Source of the DNA: Saccharopolyspora gloriosae
Lineage (GTDB): Bacteria > Actinomycetota > Actinomycetes > Mycobacteriales > Pseudonocardiaceae
Direction: 5' to 3'
Assembly (NCBI RefSeq): GCF_014203325.1
Contig: NZ_JACHIV010000001.1
Coordinates: 6,573,501 to 6,637,500 of the forward strand
DNA length: 64,000 nt
Below are positions 26,199 through 35,060 of the stretch, piece by piece; position 1 is the stretch's first letter, and each line of letters starts with the position of its first letter. The notes beneath the pieces were generated by a model that ran no database searches, was not told where the DNA came from, and saw only the letters and a list, made by a program, of their open reading frames with translations. The position numbers were made by a program, and so were the translations under genes.

Positions 26199-28067
26199 TC
26201 ATTCCGCGCGGTCGCGGAGGCCGCGGATGGCGCCGAGGAGGTGTTCGGCGCGGTCGCGGCCGGAGGTGGCTTCAGCCAAGCGCTGCTCGGCGGTGTGCAG
26301 CCGGCGGCTGCGTTCGGCGGCGTCCATCTTCAGCGCCTTGTCGACCTCCCGCAGTTCCGCCTCGATCGACTCGATGCGCCTGCCCAGCGCGTCGTCCAGC
26401 GCCAGCGACAGCTGCTGCTCGGCTTCGATGAGCTGCTCGGACACCAGCTGGTCCAGCGCGGATCGCGCGTCGGCGATGGCCTCGGTGAGCCACTGCTTGA
26501 GGTGCTGCTTGTCGGCGGCGTGCTTGCGGGTGCGCGCCATCCACCAGCCCGCGCCCAGCCCGAGCACGATCGTCACCGGCAGCACCACCGGGTTCAGCAC
26601 GCCCACGCCGATCCCGGCCAGCGGCATCGCCGCCGCCCGGCCCACCCCGAGGCCGCCGGAGATGCCCATGAACACCAGCAGCTTGTCCTCGGCCGTCGGC
26701 GCGCGCTTGTCCGGTGGCCGCAGCGCGATGGGCGACTGCGCGCCGCGGGCGAACTGGGAGCGGATCACGTCGAGCTCTTCGGCGGAGAACAGCTCCGCCA
26801 GCGACACCTCCGCCACCTTCGCCAGCCGGGCCGACAGCAGCGCCGACACCCGCGAGGACACCATCTGCAACGCGGTGTCGACCTGGTGCGGCAGAGCGGT
26901 GAGCGCGCCGTGCTCGGCGGTGTCGATGGCGCGGCGGAACCAGCTCTGCACTTCCCGCATCTGCCGCGTCACCTCGTGGCTGACCTCGACGCGGGTGCGC
27001 TGGATCTCGCCGCGCAGCTTGAGCTGCCAGCCGCGGGTGGAGGAGCGCCGGGACGCGGCGAGCTCGTCGCGGCGGGCGCGCAGCGATTCGGCTTCGGCCT
27101 CGCCCACGGTCAGCGCTCGCTGCTCCGCGGCGAGCCGCACCGCGAGCTCGCCGAGCACGGTGGACAGCGCGCGCATCGTGTTCGCCTCGCCGAGCATCGC
27201 GGCCCGGCCGCCGACGAGCTGTTCCAGCGCGGAGCGCAGCTCGGTCACCCCGGAGCGCTCCCGCAGCATCGTGGCGGCCTGCTCGTTCGGCGCCTGCGCC
27301 GCGAGTTCCAGCATCCGCGCCGAGACCGGGTGGATCGGCACGTCGGCGAACCGCGGCGCGTGCTCGGCCAGCAGCCTGCGGTTCTCCTCCAGCACCTGCC
27401 GCCAGCCCCGGTGCTGGTCGGTCTTGGCGAGGGCGAACACCACGGTCTCGACCCGGTCCGCCGCGCCGTGCAGGAAGTCCAGCTCGCCGCGGGTGAAGGG
27501 GGCGGAGGCGTCGGCGACGAACAGCAGCGCGGTCGCGGCGGAGGCGGCTTCGGCGGCGAGCTCACCGTGGATGGAGTCCAGCCCGCCCACGCCGGGGGTG
27601 TCCACGATGGTCAGTTCGGCGAGCGAGTCCAGCGGCGCCTCGATGCGCAGGTGCCGGGGAGGTAAGGCGTCCGCGGGCAGGACTCCGCGCGCGGAGGCCC
27701 AGGACGGCAGCGCGTCGACGGCGAACTCGACGGGGTCGGCGTCGGCCGGGTAGCAGGCGAGTCCGCGCCACTGCTCGCCGTGGCGGAACTCCAGGTACGT
27801 CGACGTCGCCACCGAAGCGTCCACAGGGGACAGTCCGGGGCTGTCGATCAGGGCGTTCACCAGGGAGCTCTTGCCCCGGTTCGTCTCGCCGACCACCACC
27901 ACGCTCGGCACCCGAGGACGGGAGAGCCGCACCTCGTCCACCCAGTCCGCCGAGGAGGGGGCGGCTTCCCGCAGCAGCGCGAACAGCCTGTCCCTGGTCT
28001 GCTTGACCTGCTGGGGCAAGGCGGTGGCCGCCACGGGCACCCCGGTCGCCGGGCCGGCCGAAGTCAT
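26199..28067 (-). CDS. dynamin-like GTPase (membrane-associated)
   Basis: A 622-residue bacterial dynamin-family GTPase. G1 is GETNRGKSS (about 60-68), G3 is DTPGVGG (about residue 150), and G4 appears as AKTD. Beyond the GTPase domain are long helical stretches rich in Glu/Arg, and a glycine-rich hydrophobic segment (about 490-520, LNPVVLPVTIVLGLGAGWWM) likely inserting in the membrane. Helical coiled-coil sequence follows to the C-terminus. ATG 28067 has AGGAG 7 nt upstream. Family members such as DynA and IniA act in membrane fusion, repair or stress tolerance. A second dynamin-like gene lies 1.1 kb upstream. Confidence 0.85.
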   Translation of the reverse strand: MTSAGPATGVPVAATALPQQVKQTRDRLFALLREAAPSSADWVDEVRLSRPRVPSVVVVGETNRGKSSLVNALIDSPGLSPVDASVATSTYLEFRHGEQWRGLACYPADADPVEFAVDALPSWASARGVLPADALPPRHLRIEAPLDSLAELTIVDTPGVGGLDSIHGELAAEAASAATALLFVADASAPFTRGELDFLHGAADRVETVVFALAKTDQHRGWRQVLEENRRLLAEHAPRFADVPIHPVSARMLELAAQAPNEQAATMLRERSGVTELRSALEQLVGGRAAMLGEANTMRALSTVLGELAVRLAAEQRALTVGEAEAESLRARRDELAASRRSSTRGWQLKLRGEIQRTRVEVSHEVTRQMREVQSWFRRAIDTAEHGALTALPHQVDTALQMVSSRVSALLSARLAKVAEVSLAELFSAEELDVIRSQFARGAQSPIALRPPDKRAPTAEDKLLVFMGISGGLGVGRAAAMPLAGIGVGVLNPVVLPVTIVLGLGAGWWMARTRKHAADKQHLKQWLTEAIADARSALDQLVSEQLIEAEQQLSLALDDALGRRIESIEAELREVDKALKMDAAERSRRLHTAEQRLAEATSGRDRAEHLLGAIRGLRDRAE

Positions 28068-28543
28068 GCGCACGCTCCTGTCGCTGGGTCGGATGCCGCT
28101 CGGGCGCGGGTCTCGCCGCTGGAACCGATGGGATCCGGCGCGGGCGTGAATGTACCCGCCGAGTCCCGGCCGGCGGCCCGTTCCGCGCCCGGTCCACCCG
28201 ACTCGACGAGCTCATGCCCCGGTTGCCGCACGGGCCGTGGCGGGGAGCCGGTCGACGAACACCTGATCGTGCGGCGCGGTCGTCCCCGTTCGCCGCAGCC
28301 GCGCGCTCCACCGGTCGTGCTCCGCACCGCCCGTCGTTGATCTTGCCCAGGTGAGCGGCGTCGTCGGTCAGGCCGAGAGCGAAGGCGGACGTATCGGCCG
28401 ATCGGCCAGGTGTGCCGCCGCAGGGCACTGGCCGGAGGTAGTAGGAGCGTCGAGCCTGTCGGCTGATCCGCGAACCCCCGCTGACCGGCGATTCTGATGT
28501 CAGCCGCGGAACAGCGGCGAAGTCACCGGCAAGGAGGCACACC
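28068..28543. other. 476-bp divergent region between dynamin-like gene and small membrane gene
   Basis: This presumably carries promoters for the dynamin-like gene (minus) and for the small gene at 28544 (plus). I see no clear -35/-10 pair and no protein-like frame with a ribosome site. Confidence 0.3.
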
Positions 28544-28738
28544 ATGCTCACCACCATCGGCACGGCTCTCGGCTTGATCCTCGCGTTCGCCGTTCTGCTC
28601 CTGATGTCGCTCAGCTCGGTCCTGCCCGACTTCGCCGAACCCCGTGAAGCCGCCCCGCGCCCGGAGCGGAACCGGACGTCGCCGCGGCAGTGGTTCAGCT
28701 CGTTCCGGATGTTCCCGAGCGCAGCTGGTACACGGTGA
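28544..28738 (+). CDS. 64-residue single-span membrane protein
   Basis: ATG 28544 is preceded by an excellent AGGAGG site 7 nt upstream, which is the main reason to accept it. The protein begins MLTTIGTALGLILAFAVLLL, one membrane helix, and ends in a basic, Pro/Ser-rich tail of about 30 residues. Its last 44 bp overlap, tail to tail, the 3' end of the GrpE-like gene on the other strand. I do not recognise a family. Its location between two dynamin-like GTPases could indicate a membrane partner, but that is inference from position only. Confidence 0.55.
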   Translation: MLTTIGTALGLILAFAVLLLMSLSSVLPDFAEPREAAPRPERNRTSPRQWFSSFRMFPSAAGTR

Positions 28739-29153
28739 CGATCGGCGCCCGCAGCACCTGGTCGCGGTCGGCGAACCCGAGCACCTCGGTCTCGGCGATG
28801 ATCCCGTCCAAGGCGGGATCATCGGTGGGCGCGGTGCCGCCGGCTTCGTGCCGCGCCGGGTCGAACGGCTGCCCGTCCGGGCGCAGCAGCGCCACGCCGA
28901 TGCCGTCGAGCCCTTCGGCGAGCCGCTCGACGACGCCGTTGCTGCGGGCCCGGTCCAGCGCGTACAGGCACAGCTTGATCAGCGCGGCGCGTTCGGAACG
29001 TGCCTGGTCGAGCGGGTCGATGTGCACGGCGGTCATGTCAGCCCCCAACTCGGCGTCCGGCTCCGCGGGTTCGTCCGCGCTCGGATCGGACGGCGGGGCC
29101 TCCCGCTCGGTTCCACGACCGGGTGAAGATCGTCGTCGAAGCCAGTCCCGCAC
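28695..29153 (-). CDS. GrpE-like nucleotide-exchange-factor family protein
   Basis: A 152-residue protein whose C-terminal half matches the GrpE beta-domain: LRPDGQPFDPARHEAGGT, then PTDDPALDGIIAETEVLGF and VLRAPIVTVYQ. Real GrpE has a long N-terminal coiled coil; here only a short acidic region and one helix precede the domain, so this is a shortened relative rather than the housekeeping factor. GTG 29153 follows GGAGGGG at about 7 nt. It starts 34 bp after the dynamin-like gene and is surely co-transcribed with it. GrpE releases ADP from Hsp70 proteins. No Hsp70 gene is adjacent. Confidence 0.75.
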   Translation of the reverse strand: MRDWLRRRSSPGRGTEREAPPSDPSADEPAEPDAELGADMTAVHIDPLDQARSERAALIKLCLYALDRARSNGVVERLAEGLDGIGVALLRPDGQPFDPARHEAGGTAPTDDPALDGIIAETEVLGFADRDQVLRAPIVTVYQLRSGTSGTS

Positions 29154-29187
29154 CGCCGCGTCCCCTCCGCTCGCCGGTGGCTGAAGC

Positions 29188-30741
29188 TCAGCCGGGTATC
29201 CGGACCTGTCCGGGCTGAAGTTGCTGCCAGATCAAGAAGTACGCCCGGTGCACCACGAACGCGATGCGGCTCTGCGCCGGCGTCGCACCGAACGAGGCGT
29301 ACGACCGCCACCACCCGGCCCGCTCCATCGCGTACTCGACGAGTTCGTGCTGCGGTCGCCCGGCCAACCCCAGCCGCGCACCCGGATCGGTGCTGCCCCC
29401 GATGCGCAGCACCTCCTCCACGAGATCGTCCGGCAGCACCACCGAACCCGAGGCGACCAGCGTCAACGCCTCCAGCAGCCGCAGCTGGTGCGCCTCCGGC
29501 CGGGTCAGCAGGACCTCGATCGCGTCGTGCACCCGCTGCCGTTCGCCCGCGTCACCGGACGCGTGCGCCAGCGCCGTCACCGAGGCGAGCGCGGCGGCGG
29601 CCTTGATCCCGTCGGCGCGGGCCCGGAACACCTCGTCCAGCCTGCTCAGCACTCCCGCCAGCCCGGAGCAGTCCAGCAGCGCCCGGCGCAACGCCCCCGC
29701 CGTGATCGCCGGATCGGCGTCGAGCTCCGCCAGCGCCCGCCGCACCCCGTACAGGTCCAGCCGCTCCAGCAGCCGCGCGCGGTCCCGCTCGGGGATCTCG
29801 CATTCCCAGCTCGTGAACAGGTCCGCCGACATCAGCATCGTCCGGCGCGTCGTCTCGTCCAGTTCCCCCAACGCCCGCAGCACGTCGGCGTCGGCGGACG
29901 TGAAGCCACCGGTCTCCGCGGTCTCCGCCAGCAGCCCGATCACCGGGAGCACCTCCGCCACCCGCGGCCCGAGCAGCGCGGCCTGCTCACCGGCCAGCGC
30001 GGCGGCGGCCCGCCACACGTCGCCCTCGGAACCCGGGACCGAGTCCGGTTCGACGGTGTCGGCCTTGTTCAGCACCGCGATCGCGTTCACCGGCCCCGCC
30101 TCGCGGCTCGCGGTGGCCGCGGTGAACGCCTCCAAGGCGTGCTGGTCGTCGGCCCGCACCGCCTGCGTCACCACGTAGACCACCGCCTCCGCCCCGGCGA
30201 CCGCGCCGTGCGACACCGGGTCCAGGTCGTCACCGGTCGTCTCGCGGGCGCCGAGCAGCTGCTCGGTCCGCGCCACCGAGGCGGCGTCGAGCGAGCCGAG
30301 TCCGGGGGTGTCGATCACCGTGAGGTCCCGCAGCACGGCGTTGGTCAGGTAGGCCTCCAGGTGCGACACCCGGTGCAGCTCCACGCCCAGCTCACCGGGG
30401 ATGCCGCCGTCGGCGTCGAACGGAACGGCCTGCTTGGTCCCGTCGTGGAAGACCACTTCGACGCGATCGACCGTGCCGTACTGGAAGCGGGTCACCAGCC
30501 GGGTGCACTCGCCGACGTCGGTCGGCGCGACCCGCCTGCCGATCAGCGCGTTCACCAGGGTGGACTTGCCGGATTTGATGCGTCCCGCCACCGCGACCTG
30601 CAGCGGCGCCGACAACCGCCGCAGCACCTCGTCGAAACCGGCCGCCGTCGTGTCCGAGACCTGGGCCCGCAACCCGGTGCACAACCGGGCGACCGACGAC
30701 GACAGCGGACCCGCCCAGTGCTGCTCGACCGGCGATGTCAC
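29188..30741 (-). CDS. dynamin-like GTPase (second paralogue)
   Basis: A 517-residue GTPase with G1 GRIKSGKST (53-61), switch-region Thr in GECTRLVTRF, G3 DTPGLGS (about 144) and G4 NKAD. The C-terminal half is helical and Ala/Leu-rich. No strong membrane span is seen, unlike the paralogue at 26199, so the two could form an asymmetric pair like IniA/IniC or tandem bacterial dynamins. GTG 30741 has GAGGAGG 6 nt upstream; an upstream in-frame extension lacks one. It is the first gene of a unit with the GrpE-like gene. Confidence 0.85.
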   Translation of the reverse strand: MTSPVEQHWAGPLSSSVARLCTGLRAQVSDTTAAGFDEVLRRLSAPLQVAVAGRIKSGKSTLVNALIGRRVAPTDVGECTRLVTRFQYGTVDRVEVVFHDGTKQAVPFDADGGIPGELGVELHRVSHLEAYLTNAVLRDLTVIDTPGLGSLDAASVARTEQLLGARETTGDDLDPVSHGAVAGAEAVVYVVTQAVRADDQHALEAFTAATASREAGPVNAIAVLNKADTVEPDSVPGSEGDVWRAAAALAGEQAALLGPRVAEVLPVIGLLAETAETGGFTSADADVLRALGELDETTRRTMLMSADLFTSWECEIPERDRARLLERLDLYGVRRALAELDADPAITAGALRRALLDCSGLAGVLSRLDEVFRARADGIKAAAALASVTALAHASGDAGERQRVHDAIEVLLTRPEAHQLRLLEALTLVASGSVVLPDDLVEEVLRIGGSTDPGARLGLAGRPQHELVEYAMERAGWWRSYASFGATPAQSRIAFVVHRAYFLIWQQLQPGQVRIPG

Positions 30742-30928
30742 CCCTGCCTCCTCAACCCCGTGCTGTGATCGCGGCCATCGTGCCATGCGCGGCGGATCTT
30801 CCGGCCGGGTCGTCGGCGCTTCGCCGCGGATCGGCGGGGCAACATCGTTTGGGGAACGATCAACCCGGGAATCCGTTGCGGGCACGGACTTGCGCACAGC
30901 GCACTCGACGACGGAACTGGTGATTCCC

Positions 30929-31330
30929 GTGGGAACCGGACACACCCTCGCATTCCTGGTCATCGGCATCGTGCTCGTCTTCGTCGACGGTTGGCTGCTG
31001 CGCCGCAGCGGCACCACCTACCTGGAAGCCGCCTACCCGGACGGGAAGGTCGCCGACTCGGTGAACCAACTGGTCACCGTGCTGTTCCACCTGACGACGC
31101 TCGGCGTGGTCACCTTGCTCTCGACCGTCCCGATCGGCGGTGCCGACCCGTTCTACGCCGTGCTCACCCGCACCGGCGTGCTGCTGCTGGTGCTGGCCGC
31201 CGCGCACGGCATCACGATCTGGATCCTCGCCCGGCTGCGCACCAAGCAGCGCGACAAGGCCCTGCAGGAGGAGATCGCCGCCCGGACCAGCGAGCACTTC
31301 GACGCCGAACCGCACCCCCGCACCGGCTGA
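30929..31330 (+). CDS. small multi-span membrane protein, unknown
   Basis: About 133 residues with three hydrophobic segments (about 6-22, 44-62 and 76-96) and a charged C-terminal tail (RLRTKQRDKALQEEIAARTS). No family was recognised. Start choice is ambiguous between GTG 30929 and GTG 30920; a weak GGAA lies at 30914. The next gene, a histidine kinase, starts 98 bp downstream with its own leaderless promoter. Confidence 0.6.
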   Translation: MGTGHTLAFLVIGIVLVFVDGWLLRRSGTTYLEAAYPDGKVADSVNQLVTVLFHLTTLGVVTLLSTVPIGGADPFYAVLTRTGVLLLVLAAAHGITIWILARLRTKQRDKALQEEIAARTSEHFDAEPHPRTG

Positions 31331-31414
31331 TCGCCCGGTCACGGCCGCCGCGCGTACGACCCGGGTAGGACGCGGACCGTCTCCGAGGAGGACGAACCCG
31401 GGGTGGCCGACGCC

Positions 31415-31420
31415 TACGCT
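31415..31420 (+). promoter_or_regulatory. leaderless -10 element TACGCT
   Basis: TACGCT (TANNNT type) lies 7 nt before GTG 31428 of the histidine kinase, which has no ribosome site at a usable distance. Confidence 0.55.
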
Positions 31421-31427
31421 CGGGGCG

Positions 31428-32609
31428 GTGCGGAACCGGAGCGCGTGGTCGCGGAAGCATCGAATCGCCCTGGACGCGTGCATCGCGACGGTGCTGCTCG
31501 TCGCGCACCTGATGTCCGAGGCCGGTATGCACGGACCGTTCTGGCCGACGGCGGTGTTCGGCGGAGTGCTCGCCTGCGGTCCCGTCGCGCTGCGCCACCG
31601 GGCACCGGCGCTCGCTTCGGTCACCGTCGTCGCCGGGGTGGTCCTCACGAACCTGCTGCTGGGTTCGGGCCCGGTGTTCACGCCGGGTCAGGTCGCGGCG
31701 TTCTTCGTGCTGCACACGCTGATCAGCACCGGGCACCGCCGGCTCGCGGTGGCGCTGACCGCGGCGCTCAACCTGATCGTGCTGGCCGGGCTGCTCACCG
31801 TCGTCCCGCTGCCGATCGCGGCGCCGCTCACCGCCGCTTCCTGGTCGATGCTGAGCTACCTGCTGCTGACCGCGCTGATCTGGGCGTTCGGCGAGTTCAT
31901 CGCCGCGCGCCGGGCGCACCTGCGGGAAGTCGAGGAGCGGTTGCGCCGCGCCGAGGCCGAACGCGACCGGCAGGCGCGGCTGGCAGTCGCCGAAGAGCGC
32001 AACCGCATCGCTCGCGAGCTCCACGACGTGCTGGCGCACTCGCTCAGCGTGATGATCGCGCAGGCCGATGGCGCGAGCTACGCCCTGCGCACCGACCCCG
32101 AACTGGCCGGACGCGCGACGCGCACCGTCGCGGACACCGGGCGGTCGGCGTTGCGCGAGCTGCGCGGCCTGCTGGACGTGCTGCACGATCCGGCCGAGGA
32201 CGGCGCGTGGACGCCGCAGCCCGATGCGGCGGCGCTGGGCGAACTGGTCGAGCGGGTGCGGCGCCCGGACCTGCCGATCCGGTTCGAACTGACCGGGAAC
32301 GTCGAGGAACTGCCGACCGGGCTCGGCCTCGCCGTGTACCGGATCGTGCAGGAAGCGTTGACGAACGTGCTCAAGCACGGTGGTGGCGCGGCGGAGGTGC
32401 GGGTGGACGTCGGCGGTGGAGCCGTCGTGCTCGACGTCGCCGACGGTGGAGCGCCCGGCCCGCGCGACCTGCCCTCCACCGGCAACGGACTGGGCGGGAT
32501 GCGGGAGCGGGCCGTGCTCTACGGCGGAACCTTGACCGCGGGTGCTCGCCCGGGGGGCGGCTGGCGGGTGCGCGCGGAACTGCCGGTGCCGAGCGCCGAT
32601 CAGGGCTGA
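31428..32609 (+). CDS. NarL-type sensor histidine kinase
   Basis: A 393-residue membrane kinase. Residues 12 to about 150 form an array of hydrophobic spans with short loops, so it probably senses within or near the membrane. A short coiled coil (EVEERLRRAEAERDRQARL) leads to the HisKA_3 dimerisation box ERNRIARELHDVLAHSLSVM with the phosphorylatable His. The ATPase domain includes QEALTNVLKHGG (N box) and GNGLGGMRERAVLYGG (G boxes). The likely partner regulator is at 34355, separated by a glycosyltransferase gene. Confidence 0.9.
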   Translation: MRNRSAWSRKHRIALDACIATVLLVAHLMSEAGMHGPFWPTAVFGGVLACGPVALRHRAPALASVTVVAGVVLTNLLLGSGPVFTPGQVAAFFVLHTLISTGHRRLAVALTAALNLIVLAGLLTVVPLPIAAPLTAASWSMLSYLLLTALIWAFGEFIAARRAHLREVEERLRRAEAERDRQARLAVAEERNRIARELHDVLAHSLSVMIAQADGASYALRTDPELAGRATRTVADTGRSALRELRGLLDVLHDPAEDGAWTPQPDAAALGELVERVRRPDLPIRFELTGNVEELPTGLGLAVYRIVQEALTNVLKHGGGAAEVRVDVGGGAVVLDVADGGAPGPRDLPSTGNGLGGMRERAVLYGGTLTAGARPGGGWRVRAELPVPSADQG

Positions 32610-32749
32610 CCGCGACGGCGGGATGAGGCGTCGTCCTACTGCGGCGGGACGCGCGGCGGATCCGATTTCCCCGCCCGGACGGACGCGGGTCCAGAGTTCC
32701 GCGCCGCAGCCTGGTCCGGTCCGAACCCGACCGGCCCCGGGATGTGCCC

Positions 32750-34282
32750 ATGACCACCACCCTCGACGTCCGTTCGGTCCGCGCCCCGCGGGGCGCGACC
32801 CCGCCGGCCCGCGTCGATCCGCCCGCGCTCGCGACCCGCCCGCTGCTGCTGATCGCGGCGGCCGTGAGCGCAGTGCTGCTGATCACCAGCGGTCGCTACG
32901 GCTACTACGCGGACGAGCTGTACTTCCTGGCCGCCGGCGACCACCTGGACTGGGGCTACGTCGACCAGCCGCCGCTGGTGCCGCTGATCGCGCTGCTCGC
33001 CGACACGGCGGCCCCCGGTTCGCTGTTCGCGCTGCGGTTGCTGCCCGCTCTCGCCGCCGGTGCCGGGGTCGTGGTGACGGCCCTGCTCGCTCGGGAATTC
33101 GGCGGTGATCGCCGCGCGCAGCTGCTGGCCGGCGGAGCGTGGGCCGTGTCGGGGCAGACCTTGGCGGGCGGGCACATGCTGGCGACCGTCTCCTTCGACC
33201 CGCTGCTGTGGAGCGTCGTGCTGTGGCAGCTGGTGCGCTGGGTTCGGCTGCGCGAGCAGGGCGTCCGGCGGGATCGCGCGCTGCTGCTCGCCACCGCCTG
33301 CACCGCGCTGGCCGTGCAGGTGAAGCTGCTGATCCCGGTGCTGTGGGCGGTGCTGGTGGTCGTGCTGCTGTGCCTCGGCCCGCGGTCGCTGCTGCGCCGT
33401 CCGGCGCTGTGGGCCGGTGCGGCCGGGGTGCTGGCGCTCGCGGCGCCCACGCTGTGGTGGCAGGCCGAGCGCGGCTGGCCGCAGCTCACCATGGGCGAGG
33501 CCGTCGCCGCCGAGAGCTCGTTCGGGCCGCTGGCGCTGCCCGCGGTGGTGCTCTGCGCCGGCGTTCCCGGCGGCGTGCTGCTGTGCCTGGGGCTGTGGCG
33601 GTTGCTGCGCGCACCGGAGCTGCGGCCGTACCGGTTCCTCGGCTGGACCGTCCTGATCGTGACTGGCCTGGTGCTGCTGGCGCAGGCGCGGCCGTACTAC
33701 TTGGCCGGTTTCTACGGCTTGCTGTTCGCCGCGGGCGCTACCGGACTGCGGGCGAGGTGGCCGTCCGCGCGGCTGTACGGGATCTCCGCGCTGGTCGCGG
33801 TCCTGGCCACGTTGCCGGTGCTGCCCGTCGCGCTCATCCCGCGGTTCGACTTGGTCGGCACCGGCAGCACCGGCTGGCCGGAGCTCACCGCGGTCGTCGA
33901 GGACCACGCCCGGCGGGAGCGGGCACCCGTGATCACCGAGGACTACTGGGTGGCGAGCGCCGTGCACCACTACGGCCGCACCGAGGTGCACAGCGCCAGC
34001 CGCGGCTTCTGGGAGTTCGGCAGGCCGGCCGACGACACCGCCCGAGCGATCTACGTGGGCGCCGACCGCGAATTCCTCGCCCGGCACTTCGGGTCCGTGC
34101 GACGAGTGGACACAGTGGACTTGCCGGTGCCTTCGCGGTACCAGGGGACTCCGGTGTGGGCGGTGGCGCAGCCGAAGCGGCCGTGGGATCGGCTGTGGCG
34201 GGACCTGTGGCACGTCGGCCTCCGCCACGGCGGAACCGCGCCGACTCCGCCACCTGGAGCGACGCCCGGGGCAGCGGAGTAG
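32750..34282 (+). CDS. GT39-type membrane glycosyltransferase (ArnT/PMT-like)
   Basis: A 510-residue protein with about ten hydrophobic spans. The hallmark acidic loop after the first span, YYADELYFLAAGDHLDWGYV, supplies the catalytic Asp-Glu pair of GT-C fold transferases that use polyprenyl-phosphate sugars. VDQPPLVPLI follows as in the family. The C-terminal 150 residues form a soluble extracytoplasmic domain. It may glycosylate lipids or secreted proteins; the acceptor is not evident. Start ATG 32750 has a weak ribosome site. It sits between a sensor kinase and a response regulator. Confidence 0.85.
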   Translation: MTTTLDVRSVRAPRGATPPARVDPPALATRPLLLIAAAVSAVLLITSGRYGYYADELYFLAAGDHLDWGYVDQPPLVPLIALLADTAAPGSLFALRLLPALAAGAGVVVTALLAREFGGDRRAQLLAGGAWAVSGQTLAGGHMLATVSFDPLLWSVVLWQLVRWVRLREQGVRRDRALLLATACTALAVQVKLLIPVLWAVLVVVLLCLGPRSLLRRPALWAGAAGVLALAAPTLWWQAERGWPQLTMGEAVAAESSFGPLALPAVVLCAGVPGGVLLCLGLWRLLRAPELRPYRFLGWTVLIVTGLVLLAQARPYYLAGFYGLLFAAGATGLRARWPSARLYGISALVAVLATLPVLPVALIPRFDLVGTGSTGWPELTAVVEDHARRERAPVITEDYWVASAVHHYGRTEVHSASRGFWEFGRPADDTARAIYVGADREFLARHFGSVRRVDTVDLPVPSRYQGTPVWAVAQPKRPWDRLWRDLWHVGLRHGGTAPTPPPGATPGAAE

Positions 34283-34340
34283 CGGACCGCCGTCGCGCTC
34301 CGACCGCCCGAAAACGGTTCCAGCGCGGGAGAAGCGGACC

Positions 34341-34346
34341 TAGGCT
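34341..34346 (+). promoter_or_regulatory. leaderless -10 element TAGGCT
   Basis: TAGGCT lies 8 nt before ATG 34355 of the response regulator. No Shine-Dalgarno sequence intervenes. Confidence 0.5.
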
Positions 34347-34354
34347 TGCGGATC

Positions 34355-35011
34355 ATGATTCGAGTGCTGCTCGTCGACGACCAGGAACTGATGCGCATGG
34401 GGTTCCGCATGGTGCTCGACGCGCACCCCGACATCGAGGTCGTCGGCGAGGCGGGCGACGGCGCACGAGCCGTGCAGCTCGCCGAGCAGGTCGAACCGGA
34501 CGTGGTGCTGATGGACGTGCGGATGCCGGTGCTCGACGGCATCGAAGCCACCCGGCGGATCATCGCGGGCTGCGACGCGCGAGTGCTGGTGCTGACCACC
34601 TTCGACCTCGACGAGTACGCGCTCGCCGCGTTGCGCGGCGGTGCCAGCGGATTCCTGCTCAAGGACATCCCACCGGAGAGCCTGGTGACCGCGGTGCGCT
34701 CCGTCGCAGGCGGCGACGCCGTCGTCGCGCCGAGCGTCACCCGGCGGCTGCTCGAACGGTTCCTGGACACCGCGGACGGCGGCAGCCGGGACCGGGCGGT
34801 GCTGGACGTGCTCACCGAACGGGAACGGGAAGTGCTGGCGCTGGTCGGCAGGGGGCTCAACAACCAGGAGCTGGCCGCGCGGCTGCACGTCTCCGAAGCC
34901 ACCGTCAAAACCCACATCGGCCGGGTGCTGGCCAAGCTGGGAGTCCGGGACCGGGTGCAGGCCGTGATCCTCGCCTACGAGACCGGGCTGGTCCGGCCCG
35001 GCGCTCGGTGA
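34355..35011 (+). CDS. NarL/LuxR family response regulator
   Basis: A 218-residue regulator. The receiver domain (1 to about 120) has the acidic pair in LLVDDQE, the phosphorylated Asp in VVLMDVRMP, the Thr in VLTTFD and the Lys in LLKDIPP. A linker leads to a LuxR-type HTH (about 150-215: LTEREREVLALVGRGLNNQE, ATVKTHIGRVLAKL). It most likely pairs with the kinase at 31428, the only kinase nearby without an adjacent regulator. It is probably leaderless. Confidence 0.93.
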   Translation: MIRVLLVDDQELMRMGFRMVLDAHPDIEVVGEAGDGARAVQLAEQVEPDVVLMDVRMPVLDGIEATRRIIAGCDARVLVLTTFDLDEYALAALRGGASGFLLKDIPPESLVTAVRSVAGGDAVVAPSVTRRLLERFLDTADGGSRDRAVLDVLTEREREVLALVGRGLNNQELAARLHVSEATVKTHIGRVLAKLGVRDRVQAVILAYETGLVRPGAR

Positions 35012-35047
35012 CGGTGTCGGGGCGGGACGTTCGCGCTGGTGGGCGGT

Positions 35048-35053
35048 TAGCCT
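35048..35053 (+). promoter_or_regulatory. leaderless -10 element TAGCCT
   Basis: TAGCCT lies 7 nt before the GTG at 35061 with no ribosome site between them. Confidence 0.5.
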
Positions 35054-35060
35054 GGGCGGC

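Noticed and set aside
28695-29153. Housekeeping grpE
   Set aside because: The N-terminal coiled coil is too short, the gene sits with dynamin-like genes, and the normal grpE is expected just beyond dnaK at the right edge.
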